This document shows, piece after piece, positions 44,995-53,324 of a stretch of DNA of 64,000 nucleotides. The notes under the pieces are model-generated. The model was given only the letters and a program-made list of their open reading frames with translations. It did no database searches and had not been told where the DNA came from. The translations under genes and the position numbers were made by a program. The stretch is from Candidatus Hydrogenedentota bacterium (GTDB taxonomy: Bacteria > Hydrogenedentota > Hydrogenedentia > Hydrogenedentales > SLHB01): NCBI GenBank assembly GCA_020849535.1, contig JADLGB010000160.1, positions 35,840 through 99,839 on the forward strand, written 5' to 3'. The stretch's first letter is position 1; every line of letters begins with the position of its first letter.

Positions 44995-45148
44995 GCCGGA
45001 ACTCCCTCCCATGCTCCCAGTACGTATCGGATCCGGGGCAGGTGCTGCGCTATGCCAACCTCCCACCGTAGCCAGCATCGTCCATTAAAGCAAAAGTTGA
45101 CAACGTCTTGACATGAGCAGCGAGAGGACCTCCCGCAATGAAAGTTCC

Positions 45149-45160
45149 GAAACGTGTTTC
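45149..45160 (-). promoter_or_regulatory. Candidate operator GAAAC-GT-GTTTC
   Basis: Inverted repeat between the kelch stop (45169) and the ABC ATPase start (44994); a LacI-type regulator could use it, but no copies elsewhere in the window were seen. Confidence 0.25.
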
Positions 45161-45168
45161 AGCGTTTA

Positions 45169-46455
45169 TCAAGGCATTACTGCGACAATCTTGCCAATGT
45201 GCAGCGTGGCAGGATGAAACAGCCGTGGTCCGCCCTCTCCGCCCAGGCAGTACATGGTATCGCCAACAATCGCTGAACTCGGGATCGAGGTGCGCTCGAG
45301 CAGAGGGTCCGCAGTGCCCAAGCGCCCGGTCTTCGTGTCGTAGACCAGCACGGTGTCTTCAAAAAAGTCCTTCCAATCACGGGTCGTCTCCTCGGCGCTG
45401 TACGCATCAGACACCGTGCGATCCAGATGCCAGGTCTTTGAATACTTGTAACCGGCAATGAGGAGGATGTAACGGTCGTCGTAGGCCAGCGCGCGCCGGT
45501 TGGCCCCATCCGGCATGTCGCGGAGCCGCGTCCAAGCATCGTTCGCTGGATCGTACATCCAACTGTCCACGGCGTTGTAGTAAGAGTATTCCTGTTTCGC
45601 CAACGGCGCGAAAATGCCACCGAGTTGATAAACCTTGCCTCCGGCAGCGGCAATGCCGCAGTCAAACTTAGGGACTCCGGGGCAATCAGCGAGACGCTTC
45701 CACCCTGATTCGAGTTGGGTGGTGTCGAGTACCAGAAGTGCCGCGCCAACCGGGGTGCCATCACGGCCTGCCTCCGAATGGAAATCATTGCTATCCGCAC
45801 CGGGGCCCTGAAACGAATCAGCCGCGCCAAGAAGGTAGATCTTCTTCCCGATCACAGCCGTGCTGCCTGCGTTGCCGTACACGGGCCATGGGAGCTGGCA
45901 ACTCGGGAGCTCATCCCAAACCCAACGTCCCTCCTTCTCCTGCAATCGATAGGTATCGCGATACGTGAACGGCTCGGTGTAATTGAGGCCGCCCATCGCG
46001 TACAGCATGTTGTCGACGACCGCGATGGCAGCGCCCTGGCGCGCAGGCCCGGGCACGTCGGCGATCCGCGTCCAGCCCGTTGCTTCGTGCGCCGGATCGA
46101 GCACAAATGAGAGACGAGTGAATCCGGATGTCTGGCCATCAAAAGCATCGGGAATCTGTTTGCAGATGTCGAGCGGATGGCGAGTGAAGCCACCCGCAGA
46201 GACGATCTTGCCGTTGATGCACCCAACGAGGGATTCCTGGATCCCCATCGGGTAATCCGGGCCAAGCCGCCACTCGATTCTGAGCATGGGCTTGAGTTCA
46301 TCCAAACTCGGGGCCTTGAAGTCCTCTGCGAGGCAATCCTGTAACCCCACGCTTCCGGCCACAACGAAGGACAGCGCCATCCATGGCCCGATATACCTTC
46401 TCATCACACGCACGGCTGACAACTTGACGACGCTACGCAGTTTTCTGGGAATCAC
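45169..46455 (-). CDS. Exported kelch-repeat (galactose-oxidase-like propeller) protein
   Basis: 428 residues from the GTG at 46455 (AGGAGG nine bases upstream). A long N-terminus with basic residues and the hydrophobic run GPWMALSFVVAGSVGLQDCL indicates export. Repeats such as GAAIAVVDNMLYAMGGLNYT, STAVIGKKIYLLGAA, DCGIAAAGGKVYQLGGIFA, YDDRYILLIAGYKY and IPSSAIVGDTMYCLGGEGG give five or six kelch blades. Similar proteins are sialate mutarotases or glycan-binding propellers; no enzyme activity is assigned. It is the first gene of the minus-strand run leading to the ABC importer and sulfatase, 174 bases ahead of the fused ATPase. Confidence 0.82.
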   Translation of the reverse strand: MIPRKLRSVVKLSAVRVMRRYIGPWMALSFVVAGSVGLQDCLAEDFKAPSLDELKPMLRIEWRLGPDYPMGIQESLVGCINGKIVSAGGFTRHPLDICKQIPDAFDGQTSGFTRLSFVLDPAHEATGWTRIADVPGPARQGAAIAVVDNMLYAMGGLNYTEPFTYRDTYRLQEKEGRWVWDELPSCQLPWPVYGNAGSTAVIGKKIYLLGAADSFQGPGADSNDFHSEAGRDGTPVGAALLVLDTTQLESGWKRLADCPGVPKFDCGIAAAGGKVYQLGGIFAPLAKQEYSYYNAVDSWMYDPANDAWTRLRDMPDGANRRALAYDDRYILLIAGYKYSKTWHLDRTVSDAYSAEETTRDWKDFFEDTVLVYDTKTGRLGTADPLLERTSIPSSAIVGDTMYCLGGEGGPRLFHPATLHIGKIVAVMP

Positions 46456-46731
46456 TGTCCACTTCCTCCTGGGATGACGCTCGCTAGGGTGGCGATGAAG
46501 ACGTGAAGTGGTTGGCCACTTACGAATGCAGCGCCCGATACGCAAGTATTCCCCAGTACCATGAAAGACTCAACTGTGAGCTGCCACGTGGTTGCGTACT
46601 CAACACGGTAGGAACCACACTCTCGGGAACAATACAACACGAAGGGTGGACCTCGGCGCTGCATCGTGTACAGGACGTCCAGGCCGGCAGCAGCCTGGGT
46701 AGGGCCTCGATCGAAGGTCATTTCTTTCGCA

Positions 46732-46760
46732 TTGACGGGTTTACGATAGGCTACTATAGT
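46732..46760 (+). promoter_or_regulatory. Sigma70-type promoter for the Tat oxidoreductase at 46832
   Basis: TTGACG (46732-46737), a 17-base spacer and TATAGT (46755-46760) face the gene, 72 bases before its start codon. Confidence 0.6.
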
Positions 46761-46831
46761 TACCGGAAGGCGCCTGTGGCGGTCGCAGGCGGACCTCAGT
46801 GGAAATCTGGGCCATCATGGGGGACTTGACC

Positions 46832-48115
46832 ATGAGCAGCAAAGGTGAGACACGGCGCGAATTCCTGGGAAGTGCGATTACGCTGGGCACAGTGGCGGGG
46901 CTGGCGGCCACCGGGCGTGCGGCCGCAAGCGAGACACGCGTCATCGGCGCGAATGACCGCATCAACATCGGCCTGATCGGATGCGGCGGACGCGGCCGAT
47001 GGGTCATGCAGAACATGGTCCACCCCGCCAATGCCAACACGGCCCTCGTCGCCGTGTGCGACATCTGGAGCCAACGCCGGGACACCTATCCCGGTGAAGC
47101 CGAAAAACTCTACGGACTGAAGCCGCGGGTTTACGCGGACTACCGCGAGCTTCTCGAGGATGGCGAGATTGATGCCGTCATCATCGCGACGCCAGACCAT
47201 CAGCACTGCGGGCAGACCGTGGATGCCGTGCAGGCAGGCAAGCATGTGTACGTCGAGAAGCCGCTTGCCCCGTTGATGAAGGACATGGCGAGCCTCAACC
47301 AGTGCTGCGACGCAGTCCACGCCTCCAAGATGGTGGTCCAGATGGGCACGCAAGGGGTCAGCAGTCCGGGCGCACGTGCGATCAAGGAAGTTATCGCATC
47401 GAACAAGCTGGGCAAGCTCTTTCGCGTCGAGTCTTCGGAATCCACGCTTCGGCCCTACTGGGTCAACTACAAGGGCCCGCAGACCGAAGCCGAAACCGAC
47501 TGGAATGCGTTTCTCTACAACCGGAAGAGGCGTCCTTTCGACGCGCACCTGCACGCGTGCTGGATGGGATACTACGACATCACCAGCGGGGCCATCGGCG
47601 GGTGGATGAGTCATTTCATTAACACGGTCCACTTCGTCACGGGCTGCGGCTTGCCGGTCGCGGCCACCGCCTGGGGCGGAAAGTACGAATGCGGCGACGA
47701 TCCGAGATGCGACGCCCCGGACCAGGTCACGGTGATGCTCGACTACGAAGAAGGATTCCACACGCAGTTCACGAGCCACTTCGGCAATTGCATCGACAGC
47801 GAGATGACCCGGTTCATGTTCGAGAAGGGCGTCATCAAATGCGGATTCGGCCATGACCTCAGCAATCCGGTGCTCTCCACGGAAGGGGTCGAGAAGGACT
47901 ATACGGAGCAGAAACTGCTCGAAACGGATCCGCCCTATCCCGGTCAGGAGCACGTCACGAACTGGTTCGACTGTATTCGTACTGGCGGCACGCCGAACGC
48001 GAACATCGACTTCGGCTACATGCACTCGATCGCGGTCCTCATGGGCGATCATGCTTGCGTGGAGAAAGACCGCGTCGTGTTCGACAAGGAGAAGAAGAAG
48101 ATAAAAAGCACGTAG
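46832..48115 (+). CDS. Gfo/Idh/MocA family oxidoreductase with Tat leader
   Basis: 427 residues from the ATG at 46832 (GGGGGA eight bases upstream); a GTG at 46799 and an ATG at 46817 are less suitable. The twin-arginine leader is TRREFLGSAITLG (about residues 7-19). The Rossmann motif is IGLIGCGGRG (about 43-52), the catalytic EKP motif is intact (VYVEKPLAP, about 148), and GAIGGWMSHFINTVHFVTG in the C-terminal domain carries the usual His. It is divergent from the kelch/ABC run, separated by 376 bases, and converges with the DUF4838 gene. Confidence 0.92.
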   Translation: MSSKGETRREFLGSAITLGTVAGLAATGRAAASETRVIGANDRINIGLIGCGGRGRWVMQNMVHPANANTALVAVCDIWSQRRDTYPGEAEKLYGLKPRVYADYRELLEDGEIDAVIIATPDHQHCGQTVDAVQAGKHVYVEKPLAPLMKDMASLNQCCDAVHASKMVVQMGTQGVSSPGARAIKEVIASNKLGKLFRVESSESTLRPYWVNYKGPQTEAETDWNAFLYNRKRRPFDAHLHACWMGYYDITSGAIGGWMSHFINTVHFVTGCGLPVAATAWGGKYECGDDPRCDAPDQVTVMLDYEEGFHTQFTSHFGNCIDSEMTRFMFEKGVIKCGFGHDLSNPVLSTEGVEKDYTEQKLLETDPPYPGQEHVTNWFDCIRTGGTPNANIDFGYMHSIAVLMGDHACVEKDRVVFDKEKKKIKST

Positions 48116-48175
48116 GTAATCGGGAATAGGCAGATTCTCCGGGGCAGTGCTACCCGTTCTTCCTGACGACGCACA

Positions 48176-50497
48176 CTATTGGTGCGCCAACAGATCACCA
48201 TTCAGAAGTCGCCGGGGCATGTTGGGTCCCTCGACATAGCACTCCAGCACCTTGCGCCCGGCACTCTGGAAGTACTCGATGGTCATGGGGTGATAGCCCT
48301 TCTCGAGCGGCACCAGATTCCCTCTTGGCACGGCCATGTGGCGCACGTCGTGGTCGATGAGCAGCTGCCCGTCGATGGTCATGCGCGATCCATCATTGGA
48401 AACGAGCGTGAAACAATACAGCCCGGTTTCGGGCGCCAGAAAGCCGCCTTCAAACAGCAGCGCATAGCTCATCTCCACCGGGGAGACGTCGAGCGTGATC
48501 CCGTCCGCTATGCCCTGCATCGCCGGCGTTAGTTCCGCAAAGGCTGGGAGCGTGATCCAGCGGCCCTCATAGAAGCTATAGTTCACACCGGGTTTCGGAC
48601 CAGCAATCTCCATTGAGGGCAATGCCTGCGCAGTAGGAGCTGCGAGGAAACGCGTCCACCCCGCCTTGTAGTCCGCGATGGAATCCCCGTGCTCGCGCGT
48701 TTGCTTGAGTTGGCTCGATCCCGCGACACGGAAGAAGCGCTCGATTCGCCCCGTGAGCGCGGGAGGGACGCGTACCCCCCACGGCATACCCGCGGCAGGC
48801 TCCAGCGCCGCCAAGCCGTCGAACCGCGCGTGCTCCATGATGGCATAGTCCACGGGGAGCCTATAGATGCGCACGCGCTGCAGGACATCCGGCCGGTGGG
48901 CAACGGCCACTTCGGCTTCATTCCACGCCCCATCGGCTTCCGTGAGAAACGCGTCGGTGATGTAGGGCGCATCAGGCCCGTCCCAGCACGACGAATGGAG
49001 ATCTTGATTCACGGTCGTGCCTTCGAGCAGTTCCAGGTAGCGTAGTACGTGCGGCGCGGCCTCTCCGTAGATGCCCTCGCAGAACTCCGTCATGAGTTGC
49101 TTGGGGTCCGCCTCGGGGTTCCACAGAAGCTTGGCATTCAAGTAGCCGCTCAGCCCACTGAGTTCGCCGTCGCGGGTGTTATAGACGTCCTGCTCGAAGA
49201 TACCGCGCACATTATGCTCGGCGAGGAATCGGATGTTTGGTCCCCGCACATGCAGATTTGGAAATGGCGTGAGATAGTGGCTGAATGAAGTCACGTAGTC
49301 CCAGATCCATAGACGATCACACACCCGCGACCAACCGGAAAGGTCTTGAACGAAGGCTTTGTTCTGTTCCGACGCACATTCGGCGAACGGGTGATTGAAA
49401 CAGCATTCGATGCTACACAGGCGCACGATAACGTTGGGTTCGGGGCGCATGGTCTTGGGCGGCTTCCGCGAGTAGAGGTACGCCAGTGTGTCGATGAGTT
49501 TGTCCGGGAACTCTTCGCGAACACCGCGCGCCACTTGGTTCACCAAGTACAGGATTGGTGCCGCCTGGGATCCTTCTTTCTCCGCGAGCGCCGTGCAGTC
49601 CGGGCACTGGCAGTAGTTGCCCCAGTCATTCTGCGACACGGAGAATACCGTGGCTTCGGGATATTCCCGCATGTTTTGCCTGACTCGCTCGGTAACCACC
49701 TTTGCCAGTTCGGGATTCGTATTGCACCATTGGGACCGGTACTTGAGCCGCTTGCCGTCGATAAGCGAGAAGAACTCCGGATGTGTGTCGAAAAACTCAT
49801 CCGGAGGCAGCAAGGATTCAAACGTGTGGACAAAACCCTCGTATTTCACCTTTCCCCCGTGGGCTTCGTCGAGTTCCATGAATTGCCCGTTCACGCGGTT
49901 ACGCAGCGCCCAGTCCGGGTCCAACGCTTCCGCGACAAACGGTTCCCGGTACTCCAGCGGCGGAGATGGAAGCACCTCATCAATTGGCGGGATATCGAGT
50001 CGATCCCCTTTCGGGATCCGGCTGACCTCCGGTGTAAACCAGCGACATCCCAAGTGATCGTCCAGGAGTGCGTAGACGCCGTACAAAGTCCCTCTTGGGC
50101 CTCCGCCTCGTATGCTGAGATACTCTTTCCAAACATGCAGAGAATAGCCTTCAGGACCGAGTGGCGGTTCGGAGGCAGACTGGCCGTCAAGGTGCGCGGG
50201 GGCCTGCCCATCTCGCAGAGACTCTTGACCGCCCTTGAGCATCCGGAGTTCCAGTGGAGGCAGACCGGGCTGCTCAAGCACGGGCAGTTCCATGCCGCTC
50301 ATATCACGGAGGAAATGCTGCATTTCATATGCAGCATATTGCACGGCAGGCGGCGCGCCGGGAGAGACATTTATCGTGTAGGCAGTTGGTTTGCCGCGGA
50401 CCAGGATTATGCCTGCCGGACCTGACCGGAGGGAGGCGCAGCCACTGAGTATCATGACAGATAGGCAGAAACACGTCTTCCAATCCGGACAACGCAT
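48176..50497 (-). CDS. DUF4838-type exported lipoprotein with C-terminal PA14-like domain
   Basis: 773 residues, GGAGG nine bases before the ATG. The signal ends in lipobox LSGC (cysteine about residue 20). Residues about 35-160 resemble the small GH67/alpha-glucuronidase-type N-terminal domain (AAYEMQHFLRDMSGMELPVL, then GTLYGVYALLDDHLGCRWFT). The DUF4838 barrel region follows with FSVSQNDWGNYCQCPDCTAL and IWDYVTSFSHYLTPFPNL. The last 90 residues (LFEGGFLAPETGLYCFTLVS, then DGSRMTIDGQLLIDH) are PA14/GLEYA-like and probably bind glycan. It is likely a cell-envelope glycosidase with unknown linkage. Confidence 0.85.
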   Translation of the reverse strand: MRCPDWKTCFCLSVMILSGCASLRSGPAGIILVRGKPTAYTINVSPGAPPAVQYAAYEMQHFLRDMSGMELPVLEQPGLPPLELRMLKGGQESLRDGQAPAHLDGQSASEPPLGPEGYSLHVWKEYLSIRGGGPRGTLYGVYALLDDHLGCRWFTPEVSRIPKGDRLDIPPIDEVLPSPPLEYREPFVAEALDPDWALRNRVNGQFMELDEAHGGKVKYEGFVHTFESLLPPDEFFDTHPEFFSLIDGKRLKYRSQWCNTNPELAKVVTERVRQNMREYPEATVFSVSQNDWGNYCQCPDCTALAEKEGSQAAPILYLVNQVARGVREEFPDKLIDTLAYLYSRKPPKTMRPEPNVIVRLCSIECCFNHPFAECASEQNKAFVQDLSGWSRVCDRLWIWDYVTSFSHYLTPFPNLHVRGPNIRFLAEHNVRGIFEQDVYNTRDGELSGLSGYLNAKLLWNPEADPKQLMTEFCEGIYGEAAPHVLRYLELLEGTTVNQDLHSSCWDGPDAPYITDAFLTEADGAWNEAEVAVAHRPDVLQRVRIYRLPVDYAIMEHARFDGLAALEPAAGMPWGVRVPPALTGRIERFFRVAGSSQLKQTREHGDSIADYKAGWTRFLAAPTAQALPSMEIAGPKPGVNYSFYEGRWITLPAFAELTPAMQGIADGITLDVSPVEMSYALLFEGGFLAPETGLYCFTLVSNDGSRMTIDGQLLIDHDVRHMAVPRGNLVPLEKGYHPMTIEYFQSAGRKVLECYVEGPNMPRRLLNGDLLAHQ

Positions 50498-50622
50498 GAT
50501 GCAGTCCTCCCATCCAAACCCGCCCCGCGCGTAACCGTCTTCCTTTCACGGTAGAGGAAAGCACGTCTGCCGAACAAGGGGAAGAAGGCCTTCCAGACAA
50601 TGAGCAGTGTGTTTCCCCAAGA

Positions 50623-50640
50623 GCCGGCAGGGATGCCGGC
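50623..50640. repeat. Short GC hairpin of dispersed type
   Basis: GCCGGC-AGGGAT-GCCGGC, a perfect six-pair stem; followed by GCTCCCAG. It looks like a short dispersed intergenic repeat rather than a terminator, with no T-tract. Confidence 0.4.
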
Positions 50641-50671
50641 GCTCCCAGTCCGGCGCTCCCCGTCTGAGGCG

Positions 50672-50700
50672 GTGACAGCGCCTCAATTCGGTTGTATAAT
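50672..50700 (+). promoter_or_regulatory. Sigma70-type promoter for the lipoprotein/radical SAM operon
   Basis: GTGACA (50672-50677), 17 bases, perfect TATAAT (50695-50700). The -35 box sits in the loop of an inverted repeat GAGGCG/CGCCTC (50666-50671 and 50679-50684), a possible operator. Confidence 0.7.
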
Positions 50701-50760
50701 ACGCAGGGGCATAGTGACGGGTACGATTGTCGCCCGGAGATTTCTACGGGGGAGTATCCT

Positions 50761-50943
50761 ATGGCAAAACATGTTGTGCGAGTGGTACGTAAGACCAAGC
50801 ATCGCTGGGCGGTCTTGCGCGTTCTCGTTCTGACGGCCCTACTAAGCGCGCTCGGATTGATCGCCACGGGCTGCCCACCGGTGGTTCTGTATGGTCCGGT
50901 GCCCGTGTACGGCGTCCCGACAGCAGACGCGCTCGATCGGTAG
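50761..50943 (+). CDS. Tiny lipoprotein with repeated YG-x-P motif, likely partner of the radical SAM enzyme
   Basis: 60 residues from an ATG with GGGGGAG seven bases upstream. Long basic start, hydrophobic run VLVLTALLSALGL and lipobox IATGC (cysteine about residue 38). Only about 22 residues remain: PPVVLYGPVPVYGVPTADAL and two more. LYGPVP and VYGVPT repeat one motif. As far as I recall, families of small radical-SAM-associated lipoproteins in other phyla also show a Y-G-x-P-x-A motif after the lipid cysteine. The next gene, 33 bases on, encodes such an enzyme, so this looks like its substrate. It is transcribed from the clear promoter at 50672-50700. Confidence 0.72.
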   Translation: MAKHVVRVVRKTKHRWAVLRVLVLTALLSALGLIATGCPPVVLYGPVPVYGVPTADALDR

Positions 50944-50976
50944 TCTTACCCAACCCGAAACCGACTGGCGGGGCCG

Positions 50977-52059
50977 ATGAACACGCGGGAACTCTCGTTA
51001 ATCAGGCGTGGCGCGTTAAACCTGTTCAGGCGATACCGTCACGCCCAAACCGACCTGCACGAACTGACCTACCTCTTCTGGGAATGCACGCTGCGTTGCG
51101 ATCTGTGTTGCCGTCATTGCGGAAGCGATTGCCGCCGCGACAGTATCACCGGGGACATGCCTCTTGCCGACTTCCTGCGCGTGCTGGACGAAATCCGCGA
51201 GCACCAGGACCCTGCGAGAATCACGCTAGCCCTGACAGGCGGTGAACCGCTGCTGCGCGAGGACCTGGAGGAATGCGGAAAGGCGTTCCGGCAACGCGGA
51301 TTCGCGTGGGGCATGGTGACCAACGGGTACAGCCTCACCCGCGAGCGATTCGATAGCCTGTTGGATTCAGGCCTGCGCTCGATGACGGTCAGCCTCGATG
51401 GATTGGAGGAAAGCCACAACTGGCTGCGGCGGCGTCCGGATTCGTTCGAGCGCGCGCTGGCGGCGGTGGATCTTCTCGGGCAGACGCCCAGCCTTACTTC
51501 CGATGTGGTGACGTGCGTCAACCAGAAGAACCTGTGCGAGTTGGAGACCATCAAGAAGCTGCTGGTGGATAGGCGCATCAAGAAGTGGCGCTTGTTCACC
51601 ATTTTCCCGAAGGGCCGGGCGGAGGACGACCCCTTGCTCGACATCACGGGCAGCCAATTCCGTGACTTGATGGAGTTCATCAAGCAAACTCGCGCCGAAG
51701 GCAGGGTCAGTGCCAGCTATTCCTGCGAAGGATTCCTGGGACCCTACGAAGGCAAGGTCCGCGACACCTTCTTCTGGTGCCGGGCCGGCATCAATGTGGG
51801 TTCAGTCCTGGCCGACGGGTCCATATCCGCGTGCCCCAGCTTGCGCGGCGACTACATTCAAGGCAATATCTATCGCGACAGCTTCATGGACTGCTGGGAA
51901 AACCGCTACCAGAACATGCGGGACCGGAGCTGGACGAAGAAGGGTTGCTGCGAAGACTGCTGGGCCTACAAATGGTGCGAAGGCAACGGCCTGCACCTGC
52001 GTGACGAAAAGACGGGCAAAGTCCTGCGCTGCCACCTCAGAATGCTGGAAAAGGCATAA
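50977..52059 (+). CDS. Radical SAM/SPASM enzyme, candidate modifier of the adjacent lipoprotein
   Basis: 360 residues. Radical SAM cluster in WECTLRCDLCCRHCG (Cys 37, 41, 44, C-x3-C-x2-C) followed by two more cysteines. The GGE-type motif LALTGGEPLLREDL (about residues 84-97) binds SAM. The C-terminal SPASM region has cysteines in FFWCRAG, SACPSLRGDY and GCCEDCWAYKWCEGN, enough for two auxiliary clusters. The SPASM class includes enzymes that modify peptides or oxidise side chains. Lying 33 bases after the tiny lipoprotein and 21 before a propeller protein, it most likely acts on the lipoprotein; chemistry is inference. Confidence 0.9.
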   Translation: MNTRELSLIRRGALNLFRRYRHAQTDLHELTYLFWECTLRCDLCCRHCGSDCRRDSITGDMPLADFLRVLDEIREHQDPARITLALTGGEPLLREDLEECGKAFRQRGFAWGMVTNGYSLTRERFDSLLDSGLRSMTVSLDGLEESHNWLRRRPDSFERALAAVDLLGQTPSLTSDVVTCVNQKNLCELETIKKLLVDRRIKKWRLFTIFPKGRAEDDPLLDITGSQFRDLMEFIKQTRAEGRVSASYSCEGFLGPYEGKVRDTFFWCRAGINVGSVLADGSISACPSLRGDYIQGNIYRDSFMDCWENRYQNMRDRSWTKKGCCEDCWAYKWCEGNGLHLRDEKTGKVLRCHLRMLEKA

Positions 52060-52080
52060 ACACCGAGGAAACTCCTGAGC

Positions 52081-53310
52081 ATGAGAATGATGTGGGTGGT
52101 GGCGTTTGTCTGCGCTGTGGCATGGAGTGTCAATGCGGCCGATTCGCCGCAGTTCCGCGGGCCGAATCGGGATGGCATGTTTCCTGAAACTGGCCTGCTC
52201 CAATCGTGGCCGGACGGCGGTCCCGAGAAAGTCTGGGTCGCCACGGGACTCGGCCAGGGCTTCTCCTCGGCATCAGTGGTCCAGGGCAAGATCTACCTGA
52301 CGGGCATGCTGGATGAGCAGATCGGGACCGTCTTCGAGCTGAACGCGGACGGGACGTTGACGCGGCAGATTCCTTACGGCCCGGAGACGCTCGAGAAACA
52401 GGCGCCGGGTCCCCGGTCCACTCCCACGATCGATGGCGAGCGCCTCTACGTCCTTTCGGGACTGGGGACGCTCTACTGCATCGACCTCGCCAGCGGCGAG
52501 AAGAAGTGGGAAGTGAGTATCCTGGAGCGCTTCAGCGGCGAGATGGGTATTTGGCATATCGCCGAATCGGTGCTGGTCGATGGAGACCGCGTCATCTGCA
52601 CGCCCGGGGGCCCGGACGCGATCATGGCCGCACTGAACAAGATGACCGGCGAAACCGTCTGGGTCACCAAAGGTCTCACCGACAAGACATCCTATTGCTC
52701 GCCAACGATATTCACGCACGGCGGACGACGCATCCTCACGACGGCGACAGGGAGTTTCATCGTCGGTGCCGATGCGGAGACGGGCGCGCTGCTCTGGTCA
52801 TTCGCACATGAAGGCCCCTACGACATTCACGGGGTTACGCCGATCTACAAGGACGGGCTTCTCTACTACGTGGCTGGCGACGGAAGAACCGGAGGCACGC
52901 TGGAGCTGTCTCACGACGGCAGCGCCGTGACCCCGAAGTGGACCGACACGACGCTCGATTGTCTGCACCATGGTGTGGTGTTGGTCGACGGGTACCTTTA
53001 CGGAACGGGTTACAAAGGCGGCGGCAAGCTCGTGTGCCTCGAATGGGCCACGGGGAAGGTCATGTGGACCACGGAGGAAGTTCAGCTCGGCGCGGTGGTG
53101 TACGCCGACGGCATGCTCTATGTCTACGAGGGACCGAAGGCAGGTATTGTGAGCTTGGTCAAGGCGCAGCCCACCGGCTTTGAACGCACGGGCTCGTTCG
53201 CCGTGACCGATGGCGCGGACCAGCATTGGGCGCACCCCACTATCGCGAATGGAAGGCTCTACATCCGCCACGGCGAAGCGCTCATCGCCTACGACATCGC
53301 TGCGAAGTAA
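52081..53310 (+). CDS. Exported PQQ-type beta-propeller protein (BamB-like fold)
   Basis: 409 residues with a signal peptide of about 18-20 residues (VVAFVCAVAWSVNA). The mature part begins SPQFRGPNRDGMFPETGL, a pattern common to PVC-type exported propellers, and repeats blades such as VQGKIYLTGML, LYCIDLASGEKKWEVSI and LVCLEWATGKVMWTTEEV with the Trp-docking A-x-D-x-x-T-G-K-x-x-W signature, six to eight blades in all. No PQQ-dehydrogenase residues can be assigned. It is the third gene of the lipoprotein/radical SAM operon, so it may bind, scaffold or work on the modified lipoprotein. It ends 14 bases before the convergent GH127 gene. Confidence 0.85.
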   Translation: MRMMWVVAFVCAVAWSVNAADSPQFRGPNRDGMFPETGLLQSWPDGGPEKVWVATGLGQGFSSASVVQGKIYLTGMLDEQIGTVFELNADGTLTRQIPYGPETLEKQAPGPRSTPTIDGERLYVLSGLGTLYCIDLASGEKKWEVSILERFSGEMGIWHIAESVLVDGDRVICTPGGPDAIMAALNKMTGETVWVTKGLTDKTSYCSPTIFTHGGRRILTTATGSFIVGADAETGALLWSFAHEGPYDIHGVTPIYKDGLLYYVAGDGRTGGTLELSHDGSAVTPKWTDTTLDCLHHGVVLVDGYLYGTGYKGGGKLVCLEWATGKVMWTTEEVQLGAVVYADGMLYVYEGPKAGIVSLVKAQPTGFERTGSFAVTDGADQHWAHPTIANGRLYIRHGEALIAYDIAAK

Positions 53311-53324
53311 TTCGTCCGCCCCGG

